Below are positions 57,547-64,000 of a stretch of DNA of 64,000 nucleotides, one piece after another (the first letter of the stretch is position 1; the number at the start of each line of letters is the position of its first letter). The stretch comes from Beijerinckia mobilis (lineage in GTDB: Bacteria; Pseudomonadota; Alphaproteobacteria; Rhizobiales; Beijerinckiaceae): assembly GCF_000745425.1 (NCBI RefSeq), contig NZ_JQJH01000021.1, forward strand, positions 1 to 64,000. The letters are read 5' to 3'. Under the pieces are notes generated by a model that was not told the origin of the DNA, searched no databases, and worked only from the letters and a program-made list of their open reading frames with translations. Both the position numbers and the translations under genes were made by a program.

Positions 57547-58398
57547 TTATTTCACAGGCCATGCGAGCTCGGGCACCGCACGATAGGTATATTCCGGCGC
57601 CCGGTAATTCTCCGGCTCCTGGCGCTTTGGCAGCTTGACCTTTTCGCGCGGCAGTTCCTCGTAGGGGACATGTTTCAACAGATGCGAAATGATATTCAAA
57701 CGTGCGCGCTTCTTGTCATTCGAATTGACGACATACCAGGGCGCCCAGGATGTATCCGTAGCGATGAACATCTCATCGCGTGCACGTGAATAATCGAACC
57801 AGCGCGCATAGGACTTGAGGTCCATTTTAGATAATTTCCAGATTTTCCGCCCATCGTTGATCCTCGATTCAAGGCGGCGCGTCTGTTCTTCTTCGCTGAC
57901 TTCCAGCCAATATTTCAGGAGAATGATACCTGAATCGACCATGGCATGTTCGAAAGCCGGTGTCATCCTCAGGAATTTCTGGGCATCGCTTTCATCACAA
58001 AAGCCCATCACCCGCTCGACACCGGCCCTATTGTACCAGCTTCGATCGAATATCATGATCTCGCCGGCCGCCGGAAGATGAGCGACATATCGCTGCAGGT
58101 ACATCTGCGATTTTTCGCGTTCGGTCGGCGCGGGAAGCGCAATCACATTAAAGATACGTGGGCTCACCCGCTCCATGATGGCCTTGATGACACCGCCCTT
58201 GCCGGCTCCATCCCTGCCCTCGAAGACAATGCAGAGCTTCAGTCCCTTGGCGACAACCCATTCCTGCAGCTTCACGAGTTCAACATGCAGACGCGCTAGC
58301 TCCCGCTCATAGAGTTTGCGCGGTAATTTGCCCTCATCAGCACCCGCAGGGTCGGAGACTGCCAAGGTCTCGTCGTCTTTCTTCTTTTTCTTCGTCAT
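57547..58398 (-). CDS. ppk2: polyphosphate kinase 2
   Basis: 283 residues, one PPK2 domain. Walker A IVFEGRDGAGKGGVIKAIME (about 58-77), then RVSPRIFNVIALPAPTEREK, the lid region DRSWYNRAGVERVMGFC and LVKLQEWVVAKGLKL near the N-terminus. PPK2 enzymes phosphorylate nucleoside diphosphates with polyphosphate. The length and single domain suit class I (diphosphate substrates), but class cannot be proven here. A basic tail (LPKRQEPENYRAPEYTYR) ends the protein. Confidence 0.93.
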   Translation of the reverse strand: MTKKKKKDDETLAVSDPAGADEGKLPRKLYERELARLHVELVKLQEWVVAKGLKLCIVFEGRDGAGKGGVIKAIMERVSPRIFNVIALPAPTEREKSQMYLQRYVAHLPAAGEIMIFDRSWYNRAGVERVMGFCDESDAQKFLRMTPAFEHAMVDSGIILLKYWLEVSEEEQTRRLESRINDGRKIWKLSKMDLKSYARWFDYSRARDEMFIATDTSWAPWYVVNSNDKKRARLNIISHLLKHVPYEELPREKVKLPKRQEPENYRAPEYTYRAVPELAWPVK

Positions 58399-58718
58399 AT
58401 TCGCCTTCCCTGCACGTTACAGGCACTCGTCGATGGAAGAGACAGTCGAATTGCGAATACGCATCCTCCAATCGGGCGCGTGTCATCTGCATATTCACTG
58501 ATGTCAATTCAAACATCGACCTTTAGCCGCATGACGCCTCAAGGTCCGTGATGATAGCACAGGACTGGCAATTGTGAACTCTTTTTGAATGTCATCTCTA
58601 TTCTGAGTAGAGTAATCTCGACTAGATCCGGAACACTCTGGCTTAACATTCCGCACACACCCGGCTCTCTCGACGGGGACCAAGCCATTATGCAAAACCT
58701 GTTGCCGCATAACGGCAT
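58399..58718. other. intergenic between ppk2 and hypF
   Basis: 320 bases between the ppk2 start and the hypF stop, both on the minus strand. I see no gene, no strong terminator, and nothing repeated. The ppk2 promoter should be here. Confidence 0.4.
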
Positions 58719-61121
58719 TCAATCAGATAATTTCCTCTGACGCACCGCAGCAATAACAGCCTGGCCCAGGGCAAGCCCCCCATCATTGACCGGAGCCTCA
58801 GCCGCAGTCAGAAGCGTGTAGTCGAAGCGCGACAACCTCTCCAGAAGTAGTTCGAACAAGAGCCGGTTTTGTATCACTCCGCCAGAGAGGGCAATGTGGC
58901 GGACGCCATGTTTACAGGCGGCTTCCACCGCGACCCGCGCAAAAATCTCGGCGAGGCCTGCATGAAAAGCCGCAGCAAGCTGCGCACGCCCTTCCCCTGC
59001 ATGGAGCCGATCAAGGGACTCGGTCCAGAGCGGACGTGTATCGATTTCCACGCAGCCATCCCTCGTTGCAACTGCAAAAGGCAGCGGGCGAGGCCTATCC
59101 ATGGCCATACGGGCCAATGTTTCTAGCGCCATCGCCGCTTCCCCTTCGAAGGTAAGAACCTGTGGTGCGATCCGCAACAAGGCAGCCATCGCATCGAAAA
59201 GGCGCCCGGCGGAACTGGCACGCGGGGTGTTGAACCCAGCCTTTACCATGGCCCTGAGCGAAGCAACCGGCTTGTCTGCAAAAAGATCAGCGAGGCCCAC
59301 GCGATATAATTGCTGGGTGACATTTTCCCCGTCATCCTCGGTACCAAAACAATCATCGAGTGCCACAAGAAGATTACGCCAGGGCTCACGATTCGCCCGG
59401 TCGCCTCCTGGCAGAGACATGGGGCGCAAATGAGCAAGGCGCCGGCTTGAAACATAGTCGCAGAGGAGGATTTCCGCCCCCCAATAGGTGCCGTCCTCAC
59501 CATAGCCCAGGCCATCGAGCGCAATGCCGATGATGGGTGTGGTTTCCGGTGGCAGGCCCTGTTCCGCCATGACCGCAGCAATATGGGCGTGATGGTGCTG
59601 AATTTCGATCACGGGCAATGCGCGCTCCCGCGCGATGTCCCGCCCCAGCCTGCTTGAATGATAGTCCGGATGAAGATCGACCGCTATCGCCGCCGACCGA
59701 TGCGAGAACAGATGCGTGTAATCATCGAGCGCCACACGCATCGCCGCAAGATTGCGCGGATCATCAAGATCGCCAATATAATGCGACAGCAGCGCACGGC
59801 CGTTCTGCAGGAGGCAGAAGGCCGATTTGAGATCACCGCCCATGGCGAGGATCGGCGGCACATCCTTGAATTCCCGCGCCAACGTCAAAGGTTGCGGCGC
59901 AAGTCCGCGGCCACGCCGCAATACACGGATTTGCCCGCCAGCATACATCATAACGCTATCATCGAGCCGCCGGGCGATCGCACGATCATGCAAAAGAAAA
60001 CCATCGGCGATCCCGGCGAGCTCATTCAAGGCCGCCGTATCCTCGAAGACCTGTGGCGACCCCGAACGATTGCCACTGCTCATGACGAGCGGCTGACCCA
60101 TGGCCCGTATCAGTAGATAATGGAGCGGCGTATAGGGCAGCATGATACCGAGATGGTCGAGACCGGGCGCGACAGACTCGGCAAGCACCCATTCTGCATC
60201 TGCACCCGCACGCCTGCGCGCCAGCAGGATGGGAGCCACAGGACCAGTGAGTGCGTCGGCTTCCTCCCGACCGATGACGCAGATTTTCTTGGCCATGGCG
60301 AGGTCGCGCAGCATGAGCGCGAAAGGTTTGGCCGGCCGTCTTTTGCGCTGGCGCAACAATGACACGGCCGATTCAGAAGTCGCATCGCAGACGAGATGAT
60401 AGCCACCGATCCCTTTCAGGGCGAGAATGCCGCCCCGGCGCAAGAGGGCAACAGCGGCGTCAAACGCGGACTCCCCCGTACTGTCCACGCCATTGCCGCA
60501 ACAAAAACGCAGCTGCGGCCCGCATTGCGGGCAGGCGATCGGCTCGGCATGAAAGCGAAGGTTGGAAGGGTCGTGATAATCCTTATCGCAATCAGAGCAG
60601 AGCTGGAAAGGCGCCATGGTCGTATGCGCGCGATCATAGGGCAGAGCCGTGAGAATCGAAAAACGCGGGCCACAATCCGTGCAATTGGTGAAAGGATAAT
60701 GATAGCGCCGTGCCCCTGGCGTTTCGATCTCGGCAAGACAGGCCGGGCATATCGCGAGATCCGCAACAACGCCCGCACTGACTTCACCCTCACCGCTCGG
60801 CATGATCGTGAAATCCGGCGTTATCGAGAAAGCGGAAGGAGCCGGAGCCTCCAGCCGGACGACCTTTTCCACGCGCGCGCGAGGTGGCGCTTCATCACGC
60901 AAGGCACTCACAAGGGCATCACGTGCATTCTTTGGACCATGGAGGATGATTGCGACATGATCGCCGTCATTTCGGACCATTCCACCGAGCTGTAAACGAT
61001 GTGCTAGACGCCAGACGAAGGGGCGAAAGCCGACCCCTTGAACCAGGCCAGTCACAAGAATGGTCTCGGTGTCCCGCGCAGGCTCTTTGTCTCGCACGGA
61101 CTCGGCGTCCAACCGGTTCAT
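58719..61121 (-). CDS. hypF: hydrogenase maturation carbamoyltransferase HypF
   Basis: 800 residues from the ATG at 61121, which follows AGGGAGAAA. Domains in order: acylphosphatase (VTGLVQGVGFRPFVWRLAH), two zinc fingers (CPACLAEIETPG, FTNCTDCGPRF, CSDCDKDYHDP, ACPQCGPQ), YrdC-like (KRRPAKPFALMLRDLA) and a Kae1/TobZ-like domain (QHHHAHIAAVMAEQG, LSGGVIQNRLLFE). It makes carbamoyl-AMP and passes carbamoyl to the HypE Cys for CN synthesis. It is separated from the other hyp genes by the GNAT and ppk2 genes, with its own ribosome binding site. Confidence 0.96.
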   Translation of the reverse strand: MNRLDAESVRDKEPARDTETILVTGLVQGVGFRPFVWRLAHRLQLGGMVRNDGDHVAIILHGPKNARDALVSALRDEAPPRARVEKVVRLEAPAPSAFSITPDFTIMPSGEGEVSAGVVADLAICPACLAEIETPGARRYHYPFTNCTDCGPRFSILTALPYDRAHTTMAPFQLCSDCDKDYHDPSNLRFHAEPIACPQCGPQLRFCCGNGVDSTGESAFDAAVALLRRGGILALKGIGGYHLVCDATSESAVSLLRQRKRRPAKPFALMLRDLAMAKKICVIGREEADALTGPVAPILLARRRAGADAEWVLAESVAPGLDHLGIMLPYTPLHYLLIRAMGQPLVMSSGNRSGSPQVFEDTAALNELAGIADGFLLHDRAIARRLDDSVMMYAGGQIRVLRRGRGLAPQPLTLAREFKDVPPILAMGGDLKSAFCLLQNGRALLSHYIGDLDDPRNLAAMRVALDDYTHLFSHRSAAIAVDLHPDYHSSRLGRDIARERALPVIEIQHHHAHIAAVMAEQGLPPETTPIIGIALDGLGYGEDGTYWGAEILLCDYVSSRRLAHLRPMSLPGGDRANREPWRNLLVALDDCFGTEDDGENVTQQLYRVGLADLFADKPVASLRAMVKAGFNTPRASSAGRLFDAMAALLRIAPQVLTFEGEAAMALETLARMAMDRPRPLPFAVATRDGCVEIDTRPLWTESLDRLHAGEGRAQLAAAFHAGLAEIFARVAVEAACKHGVRHIALSGGVIQNRLLFELLLERLSRFDYTLLTAAEAPVNDGGLALGQAVIAAVRQRKLSD

Positions 61122-61310
61122 TTTCTCCCTTTCAAAAGGCCCGACCAGGTTCTTTTCCTTCAGCACCCGTCAACAAATTCGTGAAAGCACGTCCATAAGC
61201 CGGATAATTTTTGCGTCGATTGCTATTCTCTCTTAATGTTTACGGCGACTGTCGCCCCTTTTGCGATATACCGTCTTACACTAAACTTTGTTGATCCCCG
61301 CGTTTTGGAG

Positions 61311-61440
61311 CCAAAGAGGTCCGGCTTGCGAGCCCCCACCCGCAATTGCGGGGAGCCAAATCCTGGAGTGCCTCCAAGGAATTAGCCCTCCAAGGGGTTC
61401 GCCCCGAAAGAGTTATGCTCATTGAGCTTGGTTTTAGAAT
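61311..61440 (+). repeat. dispersed hairpin repeat, copy 3 (long form)
   Basis: GAGGTCCGGC (61316-61325), perfect palindrome CCCGCAATTGCGGG (61339-61352), CAAATC (61357-61362). Then 54 bases with a GGGG-TTCG-CCCC tetraloop hairpin (61394-61405), then GCTCATTGAGCTTGG (61417-61431), matching the second block of copy 2. It lies 60 bases before a small secreted-protein gene. Confidence 0.7.
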
Positions 61441-61499
61441 GAAATGCGAATGGTTCAGCCAAAACGCATTCGAAGCCGATCCTATCCAATTCCGGAAGA

Positions 61500-61826
61500 A
61501 TGGAGACCCACTTGCGCTTCATCCGCATCCAATCCACCAGCCTGCTGTTCGCCCTTATCGCGGTCTCGTCCATCTCCGCGCAGGCCGCCGATAGTCGCGG
61601 CACGTCCTCGGGCAGGACCTCGTCGATCCTCGCGGACAATGCCTATCTTATGACCGGCATCTCCCCCGATTTCCGGGATGATTTCACACCTCTCATGCCA
61701 GGTTATTGGGCTGATGGGCTGGCGTTGCCGATCACCCTGCCGCCGGAGCCTGCCGCCTGCGCCGTTCCCACGCACAGACAAAGACATGCCGGCACACCGC
61801 TCGCCTGTCCTCCGCTCACCCCCTGA
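61500..61826 (+). CDS. small secreted hypothetical protein
   Basis: 108 residues. Signal peptide: THLRFIRIQSTSLLFALIAV and cleavage after SAQA (about residue 29). The mature chain is short and proline-rich (LALPITLPPEPAACAVPTHR), with two cysteines. No domain recognised. GGAAGA three bases before the ATG is a close ribosome binding site. It is between a dispersed repeat copy and the CoA-transferase genes. Confidence 0.5.
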   Translation: METHLRFIRIQSTSLLFALIAVSSISAQAADSRGTSSGRTSSILADNAYLMTGISPDFRDDFTPLMPGYWADGLALPITLPPEPAACAVPTHRQRHAGTPLACPPLTP

Positions 61827-62045
61827 TCAGACCCATTCACGATCCTGCCTGAAGATCGTGACGGCGCGTCCCATCCTCCGATTGTCAGAGATGCGCAAGC
61901 GCGTCATGTATTTCGTCTGTCTTGTCAGGGCTAAGCCCCGGACATAAATTTATGGCCTTCGGAAAGGCTAGTCCTTTCCGCGCTGACGGCTTTGCATCAG
62001 CATGATACGCATGTGCCTTCGAACTGGCCATTGAAAGGGGAACGC

Positions 62046-62753
62046 GTGAACAAGGTTTTTCCCGATGCACGGACGGCCCTGGCCGACATTTTGAAAGACG
62101 GTCAGACATTGATGGCTGGCGGTTTCGGGCTCTGCGGCGTTCCACAGAGCCTCATAGACGCTATCAAGGAACTCGGCGCGACAGGACTGACTGTCATTTC
62201 CAATAATGCCGGCGTCGATGGCGATGGATTGGGCATTCTTCTCGCCACACGGCAGATCAAGAAGATGGTCTCTTCCTATGTAGGCGAAAACAAGCTCTTC
62301 GAGACACAATATCTCTCGGGGGAGCTCGAACTCGAATTCAACCCGCAGGGCACGCTGGCGGAACGTATCCGCGCTGGCGGCGCCGGTATCCCTGCCTTCT
62401 ACACACGCACCGGTGTCGGCACACTCATCGCCGAGGGCAAGGAAACCAAAGAGTTCGATGGCGTGACCTATCTCATGGAACGGGGCCTGACGGCCGATAT
62501 TTCCATCGTGCATGCCTATAAGGGCGATACGGAAGGCAATCTCGTCTATCGCGAGACAGCGCGCAATTTCAACCCGATGATGGCGACTGCGGGCAGGATC
62601 ACGATCGCCGAGGTGGAACATCTCGTGCCCGCGGGTGAAATCGATCCGGATCACATCCACACACCCGGTATTTACGTGCATCGCCTCGTCGCCCGCGGCC
62701 CTTACGTCAAACCAATCGAAAAACGCACGACACGGCCCCGCGCCGCAGCCTGA
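62046..62753 (+). CDS. scoA: 3-oxoacid CoA-transferase subunit A
   Basis: 235 residues from the GTG at 62046, preceded by AAGGGGA; upstream in-frame codons have no such site. CoA-transferase family I alpha marks: [54 protein letters not shown] and the C-terminal [13 protein letters not shown]. With ScoB it swaps CoA from succinyl-CoA to acetoacetate or similar acids. 14 bases before scoB. Confidence 0.93.
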   Translation: MNKVFPDARTALADILKDGQTLMAGGFGLCGVPQSLIDAIKELGATGLTVISNNAGVDGDGLGILLATRQIKKMVSSYVGENKLFETQYLSGELELEFNPQGTLAERIRAGGAGIPAFYTRTGVGTLIAEGKETKEFDGVTYLMERGLTADISIVHAYKGDTEGNLVYRETARNFNPMMATAGRITIAEVEHLVPAGEIDPDHIHTPGIYVHRLVARGPYVKPIEKRTTRPRAAA

Positions 62754-62767
62754 GGAAGAGATTCGCC

Positions 62768-63427
62768 ATGGCATGGACACGCGATCAAATGGCCGCCCGC
62801 GCCGCGAAGGAATTGCAGGACGGTTTCTACGTCAATCTCGGTATCGGCATTCCCACGCTCGTCTCCAATTTCATTCCGGAAGGGATGCATGTCCAGCTGC
62901 AGAGCGAGAATGGCATGCTTGGCATGGGTCCCTTCCCCTATGAAGGCGAAGAAGATGCCGACCTCATCAATGCCGGCAAACAAACCGTGACGGCGCTGCC
63001 GACGACAAGCTTTTTCTCCTCGGCGGAAAGTTTCGCGATGATTCGCGGCGGTCACATCGATCTCGCCATTCTCGGCGCGATGGAAGTCGCCGAAAACGGC
63101 GATCTCGCCAATTGGATGATTCCCGGCAAGATGATCAAGGGTATGGGCGGTGCGATGGATCTCGTCGCGGGCGTCAAGCGCGTTGTCGTCGTGATGGAAC
63201 ATTGCGCGAAGGACAAGCCCAAAATTCTCCATCGCTGCACCCTGCCCCTGACGGGCTCCGGCGTCATCAACCTCATCATCACCGATCTCTGCGTCTTCAC
63301 GGTGGAGAAAGAGGATGGGCTCGGCCTGACCCTGATCGAACTTGCCGATGGCGTGAGCGTCGATGAAATCAGGAGCAAGACGGAAGCGAAATTCAAAGTT
63401 GCGCCAGAACTTGCCGGCGCGGCCTGA
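62768..63427 (+). CDS. scoB: 3-oxoacid CoA-transferase subunit B
   Basis: 219 residues. The catalytic Glu47 lies in [36 protein letters not shown] and [14 protein letters not shown]-like stretches ([20 protein letters not shown]) are family marks. Forms the active heteromer with ScoA in ketone-body or acetoacetate use. Converges on comF with 7 bases between stops. Confidence 0.94.
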   Translation: MAWTRDQMAARAAKELQDGFYVNLGIGIPTLVSNFIPEGMHVQLQSENGMLGMGPFPYEGEEDADLINAGKQTVTALPTTSFFSSAESFAMIRGGHIDLAILGAMEVAENGDLANWMIPGKMIKGMGGAMDLVAGVKRVVVVMEHCAKDKPKILHRCTLPLTGSGVINLIITDLCVFTVEKEDGLGLTLIELADGVSVDEIRSKTEAKFKVAPELAGAA

Positions 63428-63434
63428 CCTATCC

Positions 63435-64000
63435 TCATAAAACGCGGGCAAAGACGAGAACATCGACCCGCGCGGCCCGATGGCGTAACAGGACGCGGGC
63501 CGCCGCATTGAGGGTCGCGCCCGATGTCAGCACATCATCGACAAGCACGATGGCGCGGCCCTCGACCTTCGGCCGCGCCGCTTCCGGCACAGCGAAAGCG
63601 CCCTGCATGTTCAAGGCACGCTGACTGCGGGTCAGATTGACCTGGGTGGGCGTCGACTTGATTCTCTCTAGCAGGAAAGGATCGACCGGGATTCCGTGAT
63701 GAGCGGAAACTGCCCGTGCGAGGACATTGGCCTGATTATAGCGCCGTTTCATCAAGCGCCGCCGATGCATCGGAACCGGGACCACGACATCGGCCTCGGC
63801 CAGAATGTCGGCGCCAGCCCGTGCCATCCACAAGCCGAGCGAGCGCGCAATTTCCAGCCGATCGCCATATTTCAGTCGATGAACCAAGGTCCGGACGGGA
63901 CCTTCATCAAATTGCGCCACGGCGCGCGCGCGGCCATAGACCGGCGGATTGGCCACGGCCTCCGGAGAGATCAAACCTTCCTGACCGAGATCGGTGGCGA
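63435..64000 (-). CDS. comF: ComF-family phosphoribosyltransferase-like protein, 5' end cut by window
   Basis: The frame is open to the right edge (188 codons seen, no start in the window). The PRTase motif is intact: GRAIVLVDDVLTSGATLNAA. Other family marks are VRTLVHRLKYGDRLEIARSL and VPVPMHRRRLMKRRYNQANV. The N-terminal zinc-finger (CxxC pairs) of ComF is expected beyond the edge. ComF is a competence-associated DNA uptake factor; in non-competent bacteria the role is unclear. Confidence 0.9.
   Translation of the reverse strand, partial: ATDLGQEGLISPEAVANPPVYGRARAVAQFDEGPVRTLVHRLKYGDRLEIARSLGLWMARAGADILAEADVVVPVPMHRRRLMKRRYNQANVLARAVSAHHGIPVDPFLLERIKSTPTQVNLTRSQRALNMQGAFAVPEAARPKVEGRAIVLVDDVLTSGATLNAAARVLLRHRAARVDVLVFARVL

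Overview
The window looks like chromosomal DNA of an alphaproteobacterium of the order Hyphomicrobiales (Rhizobiales). A Beijerinckiaceae-like genus is my best guess, but this is inference from gene content and base composition (roughly 58-60 % GC by eye). Supporting signs are a Rhizobiales-type rRNA promoter, CckA, the mitofilin-like/HemY pair, an AccD without zinc-finger cysteines, and a trpA-accD-folC gene string. I saw no phage, insertion sequence or CRISPR array.

Layout. 1-400: promoter and leader of an rRNA operon that runs leftward out of the window. 0.8-6.3 kb: carbohydrate/stress genes on the minus strand (glycogen-debranching-type amylo-alpha-1,6-glucosidase, a GT4 glycosyltransferase, a small unknown gene, trehalose-phosphatase). 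6.4-12.2 kb: TrmN6-type methyltransferase, glyQ without glyS, a stand-alone Lrp/AsnC effector domain and the cell-cycle kinase CckA. 12.4-21.2 kb: a FliO-like protein with a long proline-rich tail, folC-accD-trpA, an AT-rich gap beside a tRNA-Thr(CGT), hemY and the mitofilin-like gene. 21.5-35.9 kb: housekeeping and transport genes (CoA-ester lyase, carbonic anhydrase, asd, TonB siderophore receptor, leuB, acnA, ccmAB, MFS transporter, tag). 35.9-42.2 kb: an unfamiliar AAA+ ATPase, DUF1772, HD hydrolase, tyrosine phosphatase-like protein, VOC protein, xseB and a FAH-family enzyme.

42.2-55.7 kb is the main system: one long minus-strand [NiFe] uptake hydrogenase locus, in transcription order hupS-hupL-hupC / hupD-hupF-hupG-hupH-(hupI::hupJ fusion)-hupK-hypA-hypB-hoxA(hupR)-hypC-hypD-hypE. 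Most genes overlap by 1-4 bases. hypF lies apart at 58.7-61.1 kb, behind a GNAT gene and a polyphosphate kinase 2 gene. HupS carries the six-cysteine proximal-cluster signature of oxygen-tolerant (group 1d) hydrogenases. HupL and HupS form the membrane-anchored enzyme, HupC takes the electrons, HupD/F/G/H/I/J/K and HypA-F build the enzyme and its cofactors, and HoxA is the likely activator. HoxA's receiver domain has Asn in place of the phosphorylatable Asp.

The right end holds a secreted orphan protein, a 3-oxoacid CoA-transferase pair and a comF gene cut by the window edge. Two themes stand out beyond the hydrogenase. One is a dispersed hairpin repeat (three copies, each upstream of a gene). 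The other is that several normally compact operons (glyQS, trpFBA, hemCD-mitofilin-hemY, ccmABC, hypABFCDE) are all split here.
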